Positions 1 to 6,104 of a DNA stretch of 14,199 nt are shown here, in pieces (position 1 is the stretch's first letter; every line of letters begins with the position of its first letter). The position numbers were made by a program, and so were the translations under genes. Origin of the DNA: an uncultured Collinsella sp. GTDB lineage: Bacteria; Actinomycetota; Coriobacteriia; Coriobacteriales; Coriobacteriaceae. The notes beneath the pieces were generated by a model. The model did no database searches. It was not told where the DNA came from and saw only the letters and a program-made list of their open reading frames with translations. Where the stretch lies: contig CABSMK010000031.1 in NCBI GenBank assembly GCA_902478825.1, forward strand, positions 1-14,199, given 5' to 3'.

Positions 1-465
1 GAAAACACCAACAATGGTGGCGGTACGACCAACAACGGCGGCGGCAACACGCCCGCGCCTACGCCCGCTCCTGCTCCCACGCCGCAGCCCGTGACGCCCG
101 CTCCGACTCCGACGCCTTCCGCACCGAGCCAGTCCGTTGACGGCGGTTCCGTTGTTTCGCGCGCCTACAGCAAGCTCGGATACGCTTACTCTTGGGGCGG
201 CATTGGTCCGAACAGCTTTGACTGCTCCGGTTTTGTAAGCTATTGCCTCACGGGCCGCTACTGCCGTCTGGGCACCACCGGCACTTTCATGGGTTGGACC
301 CGCGTGTCCGATCCCCAGCCTGGTGATGTCGTGGTTAACTCTTACCACACCGGCATCTATATCGGTAATGGTCAGATGATTCATGCTTCCGACTACAAAA
401 CGGGCGTCATCATCAGCTCCGTCGCAGCCGGTATGAACAACAACTACATCTTCGTACGCTACTAA
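1..465 (+). CDS. NlpC/P60 family cell-wall hydrolase, C-terminal part (5' end outside window)
   Basis: The frame is open from base 1 to a TAA at 463-465, giving the last 154 residues of a larger protein. Residues 1-16 are Asn/Gly/Thr-rich. Residues 17-45 form a Pro/Ala/Thr linker with repeated PAPT-like units, typical of wall-attached secreted enzymes. The rest is an NlpC/P60 domain with the catalytic cysteine in DCSGF (Cys75), the His of YHTGIYIG (His116) and a third polar residue in MIHAS (His128). The family are papain-like peptidases that cut peptide stems of peptidoglycan outside the membrane, often gamma-D-Glu to diamino acid bonds. The signal peptide and any coiled-coil or binding domains would lie upstream and cannot be seen. 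The GTG at 91 is a Val codon in the linker, not a start. Nothing looks broken apart from the window edge. The family call is firm; the exact bond cut is not known. Confidence 0.88.
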   Translation, partial: ENTNNGGGTTNNGGGNTPAPTPAPAPTPQPVTPAPTPTPSAPSQSVDGGSVVSRAYSKLGYAYSWGGIGPNSFDCSGFVSYCLTGRYCRLGTTGTFMGWTRVSDPQPGDVVVNSYHTGIYIGNGQMIHASDYKTGVIISSVAAGMNNNYIFVRY

Positions 466-489
466 TTTTATTACTGCAGCGAACGAACG

Positions 490-528
490 TGGGCCTCGCG
501 ATCTTGAATCACGAGGCCCATTCTTTTT
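490..528 (+). terminator. Rho-independent terminator of the NlpC/P60 gene
   Basis: A perfect 9-bp stem (TGGGCCTCG at 490-498 with CGAGGCCCA at 512-520) and a 13-nt loop are followed by TTCTTTTTG. It begins 25 bp after the stop codon, so it should end the upstream transcript. Confidence 0.9.
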
Positions 529-555
529 GCCCCAACCGTTTGCCATAAGATCAGT

Positions 556-588
556 ACGGCTATCTAGTATTCAAAACTAGATAGCCGT
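556..588. promoter_or_regulatory. Perfect 12-bp inverted repeat upstream of the degV promoter
   Basis: ACGGCTATCTAG (556-567) and CTAGATAGCCGT (577-588) are exact reverse complements separated by 9 nt. There is no T-run on either strand, and a proper terminator lies just upstream, so this is unlikely to be a terminator. It ends right at the expected -35 position of the degV promoter, which suits an operator. Bases 572-586 recur with one mismatch, on the other strand, at 2231-2245 upstream of the DUF1836 regulator gene. Confidence 0.5.
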
Positions 589-638
589 CCAATCAATCAA
601 AAAGATGGCTATAATTGTTGGGGAACAATTAGAAAGGA
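587..638 (+). promoter_or_regulatory. Promoter and ribosome binding site of the DegV gene
   Basis: A perfect -10 TATAAT lies at 610-615. The -35 region 17 bp upstream (587-592) is a poor match, which suggests an activator or a weak promoter. The expected start point falls within AATTGTT-GGGG-AACAATT (613-630), a second perfect inverted repeat with 7-bp arms. The ribosome binding site AAAGGA (633-638) is 6 bp before the ATG at 645. Confidence 0.55.
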
Positions 639-644
639 CCCTCA

Positions 645-1511
645 ATGAGCTGGGCACTTATCTCCGATTCGAGCTGCAATCTTCGCGATTGGCAACCAAC
701 CGCACCTCATACCACCTTTGCATTTGCACCCCTTAAGATCCGAGTGGGGGAGCGTGAATTTGTTGATAACCTCTCGCTCGATGTTCACGAGCTCAATTGC
801 GCCGTGCAGGCGGAGTCGAGCGCTTCTTCGAGCGCCTGTCCAAGCGTAGGGGAGTGGGCTGAACTTTTTAAGCTTGCCGACAAGACGATCTGCATGCCCA
901 TCTCGGAGGGCGTATCGGGAAGCTACAATGCCGCGGCCACCGCACGTGACATGGTGCTTGCCGAGGAGCCCAACCGCCAGATTCATTTGGTTAACTCACG
1001 AGCCGCGGGTGGCAAAATGGATCTGATCTTCTTGCTGTTCGACCGCTATCTTGCGAGCAACCCGGACGTTTCCTTTGAAGACGCCTGCGCTTACTTCGAT
1101 AGTCTCGAGCAAAACAGCAAGATCCTCTTTAGTTTATGCAATTACGAAAACCTTGCGAAGGCCGGACGTATCCCCAAGGCGGCCGGAGTTATTGCCAACA
1201 AGCTCAATATCCGCATTTTGGGCACGGCGAGCGAAGCGGGCAAAATTGAACTCGTTGGGCACACGCGCGGCGAAAAGAAGATGCTCACCAAGATTGTCGA
1301 CACCATGGAGGCCGAGGGCTTTACTGGCGGCGAAGTCGTTATCGACCACGTCGAGAATGAGACGGGCGCCCAGGCACTAGCCAGCCGCATTGTGGAGCAT
1401 TGGCCCGGCTCTAAGACCATCATCATGCCCTGCAACGGGCTAGATTCTTACTATGCCGAGATGCACGGCCTCATCATCGGCTACGGCATGGGCGTGGCTT
1501 CGGGCCGATAA
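645..1511 (+). CDS. DegV family fatty-acid-binding protein (FakB-like)
   Basis: This 288-aa protein has the usual length and motifs of DegV: DSSCNL near the N-terminus (residues 8-13), a Ser-rich loop SSSACPS (61-67) where the family has TSQPS, ISEGVSGSYNAA (86-97) and AGRIPKAAGVI in the middle. DegV/FakB proteins are cytosolic. They hold a single fatty acid and present it to the kinase FakA, which phosphorylates it for lipid synthesis. No fakA is visible here, so ligand and partner are inferred from the family. The start is set by an AAAGGA site 6 bp upstream. The gene stands alone with its own promoter and converges on the DUF1836 gene across a strong terminator. The two lipid-related genes nearby (this one and the glycosyltransferase at 3406) are not in one operon. 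Confidence 0.9.
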   Translation: MSWALISDSSCNLRDWQPTAPHTTFAFAPLKIRVGEREFVDNLSLDVHELNCAVQAESSASSSACPSVGEWAELFKLADKTICMPISEGVSGSYNAAATARDMVLAEEPNRQIHLVNSRAAGGKMDLIFLLFDRYLASNPDVSFEDACAYFDSLEQNSKILFSLCNYENLAKAGRIPKAAGVIANKLNIRILGTASEAGKIELVGHTRGEKKMLTKIVDTMEAEGFTGGEVVIDHVENETGAQALASRIVEHWPGSKTIIMPCNGLDSYYAEMHGLIIGYGMGVASGR

Positions 1512-1531
1512 TATCCAACTAGACAAACGTA

Positions 1532-1569
1532 CGGGCGGGATAAGGAGCCTTGGCTCTTTATCCCGCCCG
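1532..1569. terminator. Bidirectional terminator between degV and the DUF1836 gene
   Basis: CGGGCGGGATAA (1532-1543) pairs with TTATCCCGCCCG (1558-1569). The stem continues inward (GGAGCC with GGCTCT, one G-U pair) to a tiny loop. T-containing tracts flank it on both sides (GTCTTATA on plus, TACGTTTGTCTA on minus). It sits between two converging stop codons, so it probably serves both genes. Confidence 0.85.
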
Positions 1570-1583
1570 GTCTTATACCTCGG

Positions 1584-2195
1584 TTAGCTATTAAACCCAT
1601 TGAACTTTAGGTAGCTCATCAGGTACGCCTTCGATACAAAAGACGAAACCGCACTGCGTACGAGCAGCGATTCGCGCGTAACCTGGTGTGCGGTATCGGG
1701 CACGGGAGTCTGCTCGACGGAAAACGCCGCACGAATCGATGCCTCAAGTTGATCGACTACATAATCGAAGGCCGTCGGAGCATCGTAGCTCAAGCGCTGA
1801 ATATTAAAGAGCGCCTGAACCGCAGCGATGGGCAGCACCTGCTTAAAGATGCAAATGGCGATGAGACGCGCAATCTGCTCACGGCCATACTGCTTTTTAA
1901 CCGGAGCAGGAATGAGGCCGACCTTCACGTAGTTATTGATCATCGAAGGCGTGATAACGGGCTGCTCAACGCAAATCGAAAGCGGCTCCATCCACAGCGC
2001 AACATATTCAATAACCTGATCGCGATAGAGCGTTACGTTGGGCAACTGGTCATAGCGTGGCAGGCTCAACGCGTTAAGTTTACCCACCATATCGGACTGA
2101 ATAAATGCATCCGGCAGCACCGTCGGCTGAATATCCTCCGGCTTAATGCTGACCGATGTATCGGACATCGGGATAACATGTTTAACGTGGTTCAT
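1584..2195 (-). CDS. DUF1836 domain protein, predicted DNA-binding regulator
   Basis: This 203-aa protein is recognised from the DUF1836 pattern: SLPRYDQLPNVTLYRDQVIEYV, then TPSMINNYVKVGLIPAPVKK and QYGREQIARLIAICIFKQVLPI. The MINNYVK...KKYGR stretch resembles the winged-helix start of MerR-type regulators. The family is widespread in Firmicutes and Coriobacteriia and is thought to bind DNA, but targets are generally unknown. The ATG at 2195 was chosen because GGAGG lies 6 bp upstream. The frame stays open 43 codons further, but that extension has no ribosome binding site and crosses the trxB terminator. The upstream region holds a 15-bp motif also found before degV, so autoregulation and control of degV are possible. 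Confidence 0.85.
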   Translation of the reverse strand: MNHVKHVIPMSDTSVSIKPEDIQPTVLPDAFIQSDMVGKLNALSLPRYDQLPNVTLYRDQVIEYVALWMEPLSICVEQPVITPSMINNYVKVGLIPAPVKKQYGREQIARLIAICIFKQVLPIAAVQALFNIQRLSYDAPTAFDYVVDQLEASIRAAFSVEQTPVPDTAHQVTRESLLVRSAVSSFVSKAYLMSYLKFNGFNS

Positions 2196-2200
2196 AAGGG

Positions 2201-2248
2201 TCCTCCGTTCGTTTACTATATTGTATTCTAGGTTATCTAGTTTTGCAT
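2201..2248 (-). promoter_or_regulatory. Promoter region of the DUF1836 gene with a shared candidate operator
   Basis: On the minus strand TACAAT (2225-2220) is a good -10. The hexamer 17 bp upstream (2248-2243, ATGCAA) is a weak -35. In the spacer lies CAAAACTAGATAACC (2245-2231), which matches 572-586 before degV at 14 of 15 bases. The SD GGAGG is at 2206-2202. A site within the spacer would suit a repressor, but the binding protein is unknown. Confidence 0.4.
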
Positions 2249-2269
2249 ACCACATAGCCGCTAAGTAAA

Positions 2270-2307
2270 AGTGGTTGGACAGCACATTGTTGCACCGTCC
2301 AACCACT
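2270..2307 (-). terminator. Terminator of trxB
   Basis: An 11-bp perfect stem (2270-2280 with 2297-2307, core GTGGTTGGAC/GTCCAACCAC) lies 43 bp past the trxB stop. On the minus strand it is followed by TTTTACTT, a short T-rich tract. The plus side lacks a T-run, so it most likely acts on trxB only. Confidence 0.7.
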
Positions 2308-2349
2308 ATGTTTAAAGATAGCAACCTTACATAAGATATATTATCGTAC

Positions 2350-3288
2350 TTATCTACGGAGAAATGCGTATGCGCTGGTTGCCGCTATGGCTCCGTCAGA
2401 AACCGCGGTCACAACCTGACGTAAACGCTTGGAACGGATATCGCCAGCGGCAAATAGACCTGGCGTGCGGGTCGCCATGGATTCATCAGTCAGAATGCCG
2501 CCATCAGGCGCCAGATCGACTAGATGCTCAACAAGCTCGGTATGGGGTTGCGTCCCGGTATAGACAAAGATGCCAAAAGAGCCGGGCTCAAAGGTCTCAG
2601 CATGCGTCTTACCGCTTGCATTGTCCTTGAACGTAATTGTCGTGGGCATCACTTCACCAGAAAGCTCAACAATACTAGTTTGGTACCTAACTGTAATATT
2701 GTCCTTTTTGAGTACTTTCTGAACAACACCATCAGGCGCACGGAACTGGTCGCGGCGCAGCACGATGGTCACACTGCTGGCAATGTCTGACAGGAACAGT
2801 GCCTCTTCGCATGCCGAATTGCCACCACCGATTACAAAGACCTGTTTGCCGCGGAAGAACATGCCGTCACATGTTGCGCAATATGAAACGCAACGACCGC
2901 GATAGGTATCCTCGCCAGCGAAACCTGCCGGACGCGGCGTGGCACCCATGCAAGCGATAACGCTCGAGGCAAGCGTATCGCCCATATCGTGATGCACCGT
3001 AAACAGCGCTGCATCGGCATCGTAATCGATACCCGTAACCATGCTCCATGTAACCTGCGCTCCCAGCCCCTCTGCATGTTGCTGAAAACGCTCGCCGAGT
3101 TCGGCGCCACTCAAGAGCGGAATGCCCGGATAGTTCTCGACCTCATTGGTCGTGGCGATCTGTCCACCCGACATGCCCTGCTCAATCACGGTCGTCGTCA
3201 GGTTGGCACGCGCAGCGTAAATGGCGGCAGCATAGCCCGCGGGGCCTCCACCGATAATCGCAACATCAATCGGCTGATCGGTAGTCAT
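2350..3288 (-). CDS. trxB: Thioredoxin reductase (NADPH, FAD-dependent)
   Basis: This 312-aa cytosolic flavoprotein passes electrons from NADPH through FAD and a disulfide to thioredoxin. The FAD motif GGGPAG is at residues 13-18, the redox centre CATC (Cys137, Cys140) in VSYCATCDG, the second nucleotide-binding motif GGGNSA at 154-159, and the C-terminal FAD motif GLFAAGDIR near the end. The NADPH 2'-phosphate pocket reads LRRDQFR where many homologues have HRR. The two arginines are kept, so NADPH use is likely. Length is typical. The ATG at 3288 is preferred because GAGAGGA lies 6 bp upstream; the frame extends 25 codons further without such a site. It is transcribed alone, divergent from the glycosyltransferase gene, and ended by the hairpin at 2270-2307. 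Confidence 0.95.
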   Translation of the reverse strand: MTTDQPIDVAIIGGGPAGYAAAIYAARANLTTTVIEQGMSGGQIATTNEVENYPGIPLLSGAELGERFQQHAEGLGAQVTWSMVTGIDYDADAALFTVHHDMGDTLASSVIACMGATPRPAGFAGEDTYRGRCVSYCATCDGMFFRGKQVFVIGGGNSACEEALFLSDIASSVTIVLRRDQFRAPDGVVQKVLKKDNITVRYQTSIVELSGEVMPTTITFKDNASGKTHAETFEPGSFGIFVYTGTQPHTELVEHLVDLAPDGGILTDESMATRTPGLFAAGDIRSKRLRQVVTAVSDGAIAATSAYAFLRR

Positions 3289-3405
3289 GAAGAATCCTCT
3301 CGTCGAAACGTTGTCGTTCTTTGCGCTCATACCCAAATTTACGTGAACATGACACTCATGCACTACAATGATAAATCGCGTAACAAAGCTGAAGGGGAGT
3401 TATCG
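3289..3405. promoter_or_regulatory. Divergent promoter region between trxB and the glycosyltransferase gene
   Basis: This 117-bp stretch must hold both promoters. TACAAT at 3364-3369 is a plausible -10 for the plus-strand gene, but no convincing -35 is seen at the usual distance. No clear minus-strand promoter was found. The site GAAGGGGAG at 3391-3399 is the ribosome binding site of the gene at 3406. Confidence 0.35.
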
Positions 3406-4707
3406 ATGGATCAAACGCAGACGAGCAATAGCGCTCCCCTGCCCATGCAAGCCACTCCCCAACCGGAGCAAATGACCGTTTTACCTGCACAAAAACCCCT
3501 GGTAACCATTGTGCACGCATCAGTTGGATCGGGCCACAAAGCCGCCGCCAACGCGATTGCACAAGCATTTGACCTTATCCGCGGCACCAAGGGAATCCCT
3601 GAGGATATTGAAATTGAAGTGCTCGATATCCTTGATTTTGGACGTATTAAATTCGACGGCAATAAGACCGCGGCTTCTTTTACGGGAGCCACACGCCCCA
3701 TTTACGACCTGACCTGGCGATATACGCTTACGGGGCATCTTCTCTGGGGTGGCGGCACGGCATGGTCGCGAATTATGTTCCCCGCCTTCAACGAATATAT
3801 TCGTCGCCGCAGGCCTATAGCCGTGGTCGCAACGCACATCACAGCAGCCAATGTTGCCGTGGGTGCCCGCGTTATTACGGGTATCGATTATCCGGTCATC
3901 TGCGTACCAACAGACTATGAAGTCGAAGGCTTTTGGCCCCACAAGGACACCGACCTGTTCTGCGTGGCCAACGAGTTTATGGCCGAAACGCTGCGCCCCC
4001 GCAAAGTTCCCGAGTCAAAGATCCGCATAACGGGCATCCCCATCCGAGCCGGTTTCGATTCAAATTACGATCGCGAGGAAGAGCTGAGCAAGTTCAATCT
4101 CCCCATAGACAAAACCGTCGTATTGGTGATGGCCGGCGCCAGTTTGCCCCAACCATACGTGCGTTTCCGTGCCGCGATGGACCACACGCTCCCCTTCTTA
4201 CGCAGCTTTGAGGACATGCACTTTGTCTTTTTACCGGGCAAGGATAAGGAATACGCCGCCCGACTCATGACGCTCTTCGACGCCATGAAGCTCGACAACG
4301 TCACGGTTCTGGACTACGTGGACGACATGGCGGCCCTCATGCACGGCTGCGACCTAGCAATCCTCAAATCGGGCGGACTCACGGTCACCGAATGCCTGTG
4401 CGCGCATCTGCCGATGATCCTGCTGGGCAAATCATACGGCCAGGAAAAGGCCAACACCACGATGCTCACCGGCATGGGCGCCAGCATGCATGTCACCACC
4501 GCACGAGAACTCATCGTGACGCTTCGTCACCTGCACGACCACCCTGAGTCGCTCAAAGCCCTACTCATCAACGGCGAAGTACTACGCCGTCCACGCGCAG
4601 CGGAGGACATCGCCATCGCAACCATGGAGCTCGTAGGCAAACCCCAAAAGCGCAAACGAGCCTTCTGCCGCTTCTACTGGGGCGGAAAGCCCGCGCATAT
4701 CCGCTAG
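3406..4707 (+). CDS. MGDG synthase/UgtP-like glycosyltransferase (glycolipid synthesis)
   Basis: This 433-aa protein belongs to the MurG/GT28-like group of diacylglycerol glycosyltransferases. The N-terminal Rossmann half starts at IVHASVGSGHKAA (residues 35-47), the acceptor-side glycine motif of MGDG synthases. VVATHITAANVAVG and ICVPTDYEVEGFW follow, typical of this family. The C-terminal donor half has VLVMAGAS (239-246), LDYVDDMAALM (302-312) and KSGGLTVTE (321-329), which binds the sugar nucleotide. Such enzymes sit on the inner face of the membrane and add glucose or galactose to diacylglycerol. The product feeds membrane glycolipids and, in some Gram-positives, lipoteichoic acid anchors. 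Sugar and acceptor cannot be told from sequence. The start is fixed by GGAG 6 bp before the ATG. The frame is open far upstream over trxB, but that is antisense shadow. The basic tail (KPQKRKR) could help membrane contact. Confidence 0.85.
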   Translation: MDQTQTSNSAPLPMQATPQPEQMTVLPAQKPLVTIVHASVGSGHKAAANAIAQAFDLIRGTKGIPEDIEIEVLDILDFGRIKFDGNKTAASFTGATRPIYDLTWRYTLTGHLLWGGGTAWSRIMFPAFNEYIRRRRPIAVVATHITAANVAVGARVITGIDYPVICVPTDYEVEGFWPHKDTDLFCVANEFMAETLRPRKVPESKIRITGIPIRAGFDSNYDREEELSKFNLPIDKTVVLVMAGASLPQPYVRFRAAMDHTLPFLRSFEDMHFVFLPGKDKEYAARLMTLFDAMKLDNVTVLDYVDDMAALMHGCDLAILKSGGLTVTECLCAHLPMILLGKSYGQEKANTTMLTGMGASMHVTTARELIVTLRHLHDHPESLKALLINGEVLRRPRAAEDIAIATMELVGKPQKRKRAFCRFYWGGKPAHIR

Positions 4708-4720
4708 TCGAATGTCCGCC

Positions 4721-4818
4721 GCTCAGCGGGAGCCGCCCATATATCATTCCATGCTCAAACATTCTCGCTGCGCTGCGAAACTGCGCGTGGAACGATATAT
4801 GGGCGGCTCCCGCTGAGC
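4721..4818. repeat. Long hairpin repeat element, copy A
   Basis: Perfect 25-bp arms (4721-4745 with 4794-4818, outer end GCTCAGCGGG...CCCGCTGAGC) continue inward for about nine more pairs with one mismatch and one G-U. They enclose a central part whose reverse complement matches copy B almost exactly (about one difference in 35 bases). It starts 13 bp after the glycosyltransferase stop. It may act as a terminator or mRNA 3' stabiliser, or be a non-autonomous mobile element of REP/MITE type. No transposase is present. Confidence 0.85.
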
Positions 4819-4898
4819 AGCTACGTTTACTTACTAGCAGCTACTTCGGTATCCCCTCCATTAGAACCTGCAAAGGTAAAACAGGAAAATATAAATAG
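4819..4898. other. Unassigned intergenic spacer between repeat A and the dut-side terminator
   Basis: This is AT-rich sequence with no ORF, promoter or strong fold seen. GCAGCTAC occurs at both ends of a short stretch (from 4817 and from 4837). Confidence 0.3.
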
Positions 4899-4947
4899 AG
4901 TTAGCCGATGCGACAAAGGAGGCATCCCTTTATCGCATCGGCTAACT
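4899..4947 (-). terminator. Terminator of the minus-strand LysM-nrdR-dut transcript
   Basis: GTTAGCCGATGCGA (4900-4913) pairs perfectly with TCGCATCGGCTAAC (4933-4946), plus one outer A-T pair and a further AAAGG/CCTTT inside after one mismatch. Read on the minus strand it is followed by TCTATTTATATTTTCC, a good U-rich tract. It lies 215 bp beyond the dut stop, past two repeat elements, so the dut transcript probably carries them in its 3' untranslated region. Confidence 0.75.
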
Positions 4948-4978
4948 AGAAAGATTGTTTTATGTCAAGCATGTAGCC

Positions 4979-5076
4979 CTTTCGCCTGAGCCCCATACAT
5001 ATCGTCCCGCGCGCAGTTTCGCAGCGAAGCGAGAATGTTTGAGCACGGGATGATATGTATGGGGCTCAGGCGAAAG
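4979..5076. repeat. Long hairpin repeat element, copy B (inverted relative to A)
   Basis: Arms of 31 bp (4979-5009 with 5046-5076) pair with a single G-T wobble; the outer end is CTTTCGCCTGAG/CTCAGGCGAAAG. The centre (about 5010-5045) is the reverse complement of copy A's centre with about one change. The outer arms differ strongly from A's arms, yet both pair with their own partner. That makes the fold, rather than the arm sequence, the conserved trait. Confidence 0.85.
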
Positions 5077-5077
5077 C

Positions 5078-5163
5078 GGGATCCGTGCGCCCCTGCGAAG
5101 CGAGAATGTTTGAGCATGGAATGATATAGGTAAGCCCCGGGCGGGAGGGATACGAGCGCCCCT
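5078..5163. repeat. Half copy C of the hairpin element, bracketed by a direct repeat
   Basis: Bases 5095-5116 are identical to 5024-5045 of copy B, followed by the family's GGAATGATAT (5118-5127). No matching left arm is present, so only half of a unit is seen. It is flanked by a 17-bp imperfect direct repeat: GGGATCCGTGCGCCCCT (5078-5094) and GGGATACGAGCGCCCCT (5147-5163), 15 of 17 identical. The right copy runs into the dut stop codon. Confidence 0.7.
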
Positions 5164-5605
5164 AGGCGACGCCGCTGGAGCCGAAGCCTCCGTTGCCTCG
5201 GTCGGTTTTATCCAGTTCGTCTACCTCTATGAGGTTGACCGTGGGGACTTCTTGGATGACGAGTTGGGCTATGCGGTCGCCTTTGTTGATTTGGATGTTG
5301 TTGGTGGGATCCAGGTTAATGAGGATAACCTTGAGTTCTCCTCGGTAGTGGGCGTCGATGAGGCCCGGCGTATTGACTATAGACAGGCCCTGCTTGATGG
5401 CCAAGCCGCTGCGGGGCTGGACGAAGCCGGCGTAGCCATCGGGCAGGGCGATAGCCAGCCCAGTAGAGACCAGACGACGTTCGAAGGGCTTCAGGACGCA
5501 GTCCTCGTTGGAGCGCAGATCCAAGCCGGCATCGGTGGGATGGGCGTATTTGGGAAGCTCGACGGTGGGGTCGAGACGCTTTATGTTAACGGTAATGTTG
5601 GACAT
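5162..5605 (-). CDS. dut: dUTP diphosphatase (dUTPase)
   Basis: This 147-aa enzyme hydrolyses dUTP to dUMP and pyrophosphate. That keeps uracil out of DNA and supplies dUMP for thymidylate synthesis. All five motifs of the trimeric family are present: DAGLDL (25-30), PRSGLA (64-69), GLIDAHYRGE (81-90), GDRIAQLV (109-116) and the C-terminal P-loop-like RGNGGFGSSG (136-145). Length is standard. The ATG is 4 bp after the nrdR stop, and its ribosome binding site AAGGTGA overlaps the nrdR end, so the two are translated together. Sitting behind the LysM gene and nrdR, it is probably read from the SOS promoter at about 6645-6672, possibly with internal promoters. The stop codon lies within a direct repeat shared with the adjacent repeat region. 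Confidence 0.96.
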   Translation of the reverse strand: MSNITVNIKRLDPTVELPKYAHPTDAGLDLRSNEDCVLKPFERRLVSTGLAIALPDGYAGFVQPRSGLAIKQGLSIVNTPGLIDAHYRGELKVILINLDPTNNIQINKGDRIAQLVIQEVPTVNLIEVDELDKTDRGNGGFGSSGVA

Positions 5606-5609
5606 GGAA

Positions 5610-6053
5610 TCACCTTAGCTTGTCGAGCTCTTGCAGAAACTCATCGACGTCTTTGAAATCGCGGTAGACCGAGGCAAAGCGGATGTACGCCACCTTGTCG
5701 ATCTTGGCCAAGCGCTTGAGTACCATGTCACCCAACTCATGGGACGTAACGGCCGTCAGCGTGCGAGAGCGCAGCTCGACCTCGATGTCATCGATAATCT
5801 CATTGAGCTTCTTAGTGTCGATATCACGCTTGATGGTGGCGCGCATCAAGCCGACGAGCAGCTTATTGCGATCGAACCGCTGCTTAGTTCCGTCTGACTT
5901 AATGACCTCGATTGGGTCTTCGCATCGCTCGAACGTTGTAAAGCGGTAATTACACGAGCAACATTCGCGACGGCGCTTAATGGTGTTATTTGACTCCTGC
6001 ATACGGGAATCAACGACGCGGGTATGTGCCTTGCCGCATTTGGGACAGCGCAT
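5610..6053 (-). CDS. nrdR: Transcriptional repressor NrdR
   Basis: This 147-aa protein has the NrdR layout. An N-terminal zinc ribbon carries the cysteine pairs CPKC (Cys3, Cys6) and C31/C34 in RRECCSCNYRFTTFE. An ATP-cone follows from about residue 47 (PIEVIKSDGTKQRFDRNKLL onward). NrdR senses ATP/dATP through the cone and represses ribonucleotide reductase genes at NrdR boxes. No such gene or clear box is in the window. It starts 51 bp after the LysM gene, as next to lexA in mycobacteria and corynebacteria. The SD GAGGAGG is 4 bp before the ATG. Both the ATG and part of the SD lie in the 3' arm of a perfect 12-bp hairpin, which may lower or switch translation. Confidence 0.96.
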   Translation of the reverse strand: MRCPKCGKAHTRVVDSRMQESNNTIKRRRECCSCNYRFTTFERCEDPIEVIKSDGTKQRFDRNKLLVGLMRATIKRDIDTKKLNEIIDDIEVELRSRTLTAVTSHELGDMVLKRLAKIDKVAYIRFASVYRDFKDVDEFLQELDKLR

Positions 6054-6091
6054 GGTACCTCCTCTTAAACGATAACAAGGGTACCATGCGC
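6048..6091 (-). promoter_or_regulatory. Perfect 12-bp hairpin enclosing the nrdR start codon
   Basis: GCGCATGGTACC (6048-6059) is the exact reverse complement of GGTACCATGCGC (6080-6091), with a 20-nt loop. In the minus-strand mRNA the 3' arm holds the last two SD bases, the spacer, the nrdR ATG and its second codon. The 5' arm lies 13 nt after the LysM gene stop. The fold would hide the start codon. It could instead be a DNA palindrome for a regulator. Confidence 0.65.
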
Positions 6092-6104
6092 AGCGCGATA
6101 ATGA

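Noticed and set aside
2196..2324. Longer start for the DUF1836 gene (43 extra codons)
   Set aside because: The extension has no ribosome binding site and spans the trxB terminator, while GGAGG lies 6 bp before the ATG at 2195.
2989..3405. Glycosyltransferase frame extended upstream over trxB
   Set aside because: This part is antisense to well-conserved trxB codons; the family start and a good SD are at 3406.
4979..5076. Copy B as a simple terminator for dut
   Set aside because: Neither strand has a U-run after the stem; the hairpin at 4899-4947 is a far better minus-strand terminator, though B may still stabilise the 3' end.
4721..5130. CRISPR array or tandem repeat
   Set aside because: Only three copies of the core occur, in mixed orientation, with long arms and unequal spacing; no cas genes.
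5252..5656. 134-codon open frame on plus opposite dut and nrdR
   Set aside because: It crosses two conserved minus-strand genes and has no homology features.
5926..5945. Possible SOS box (CGAACGTTG) inside nrdR
   Set aside because: The half-sites overlap and the GAAC-N4-GTTC spacing is absent.
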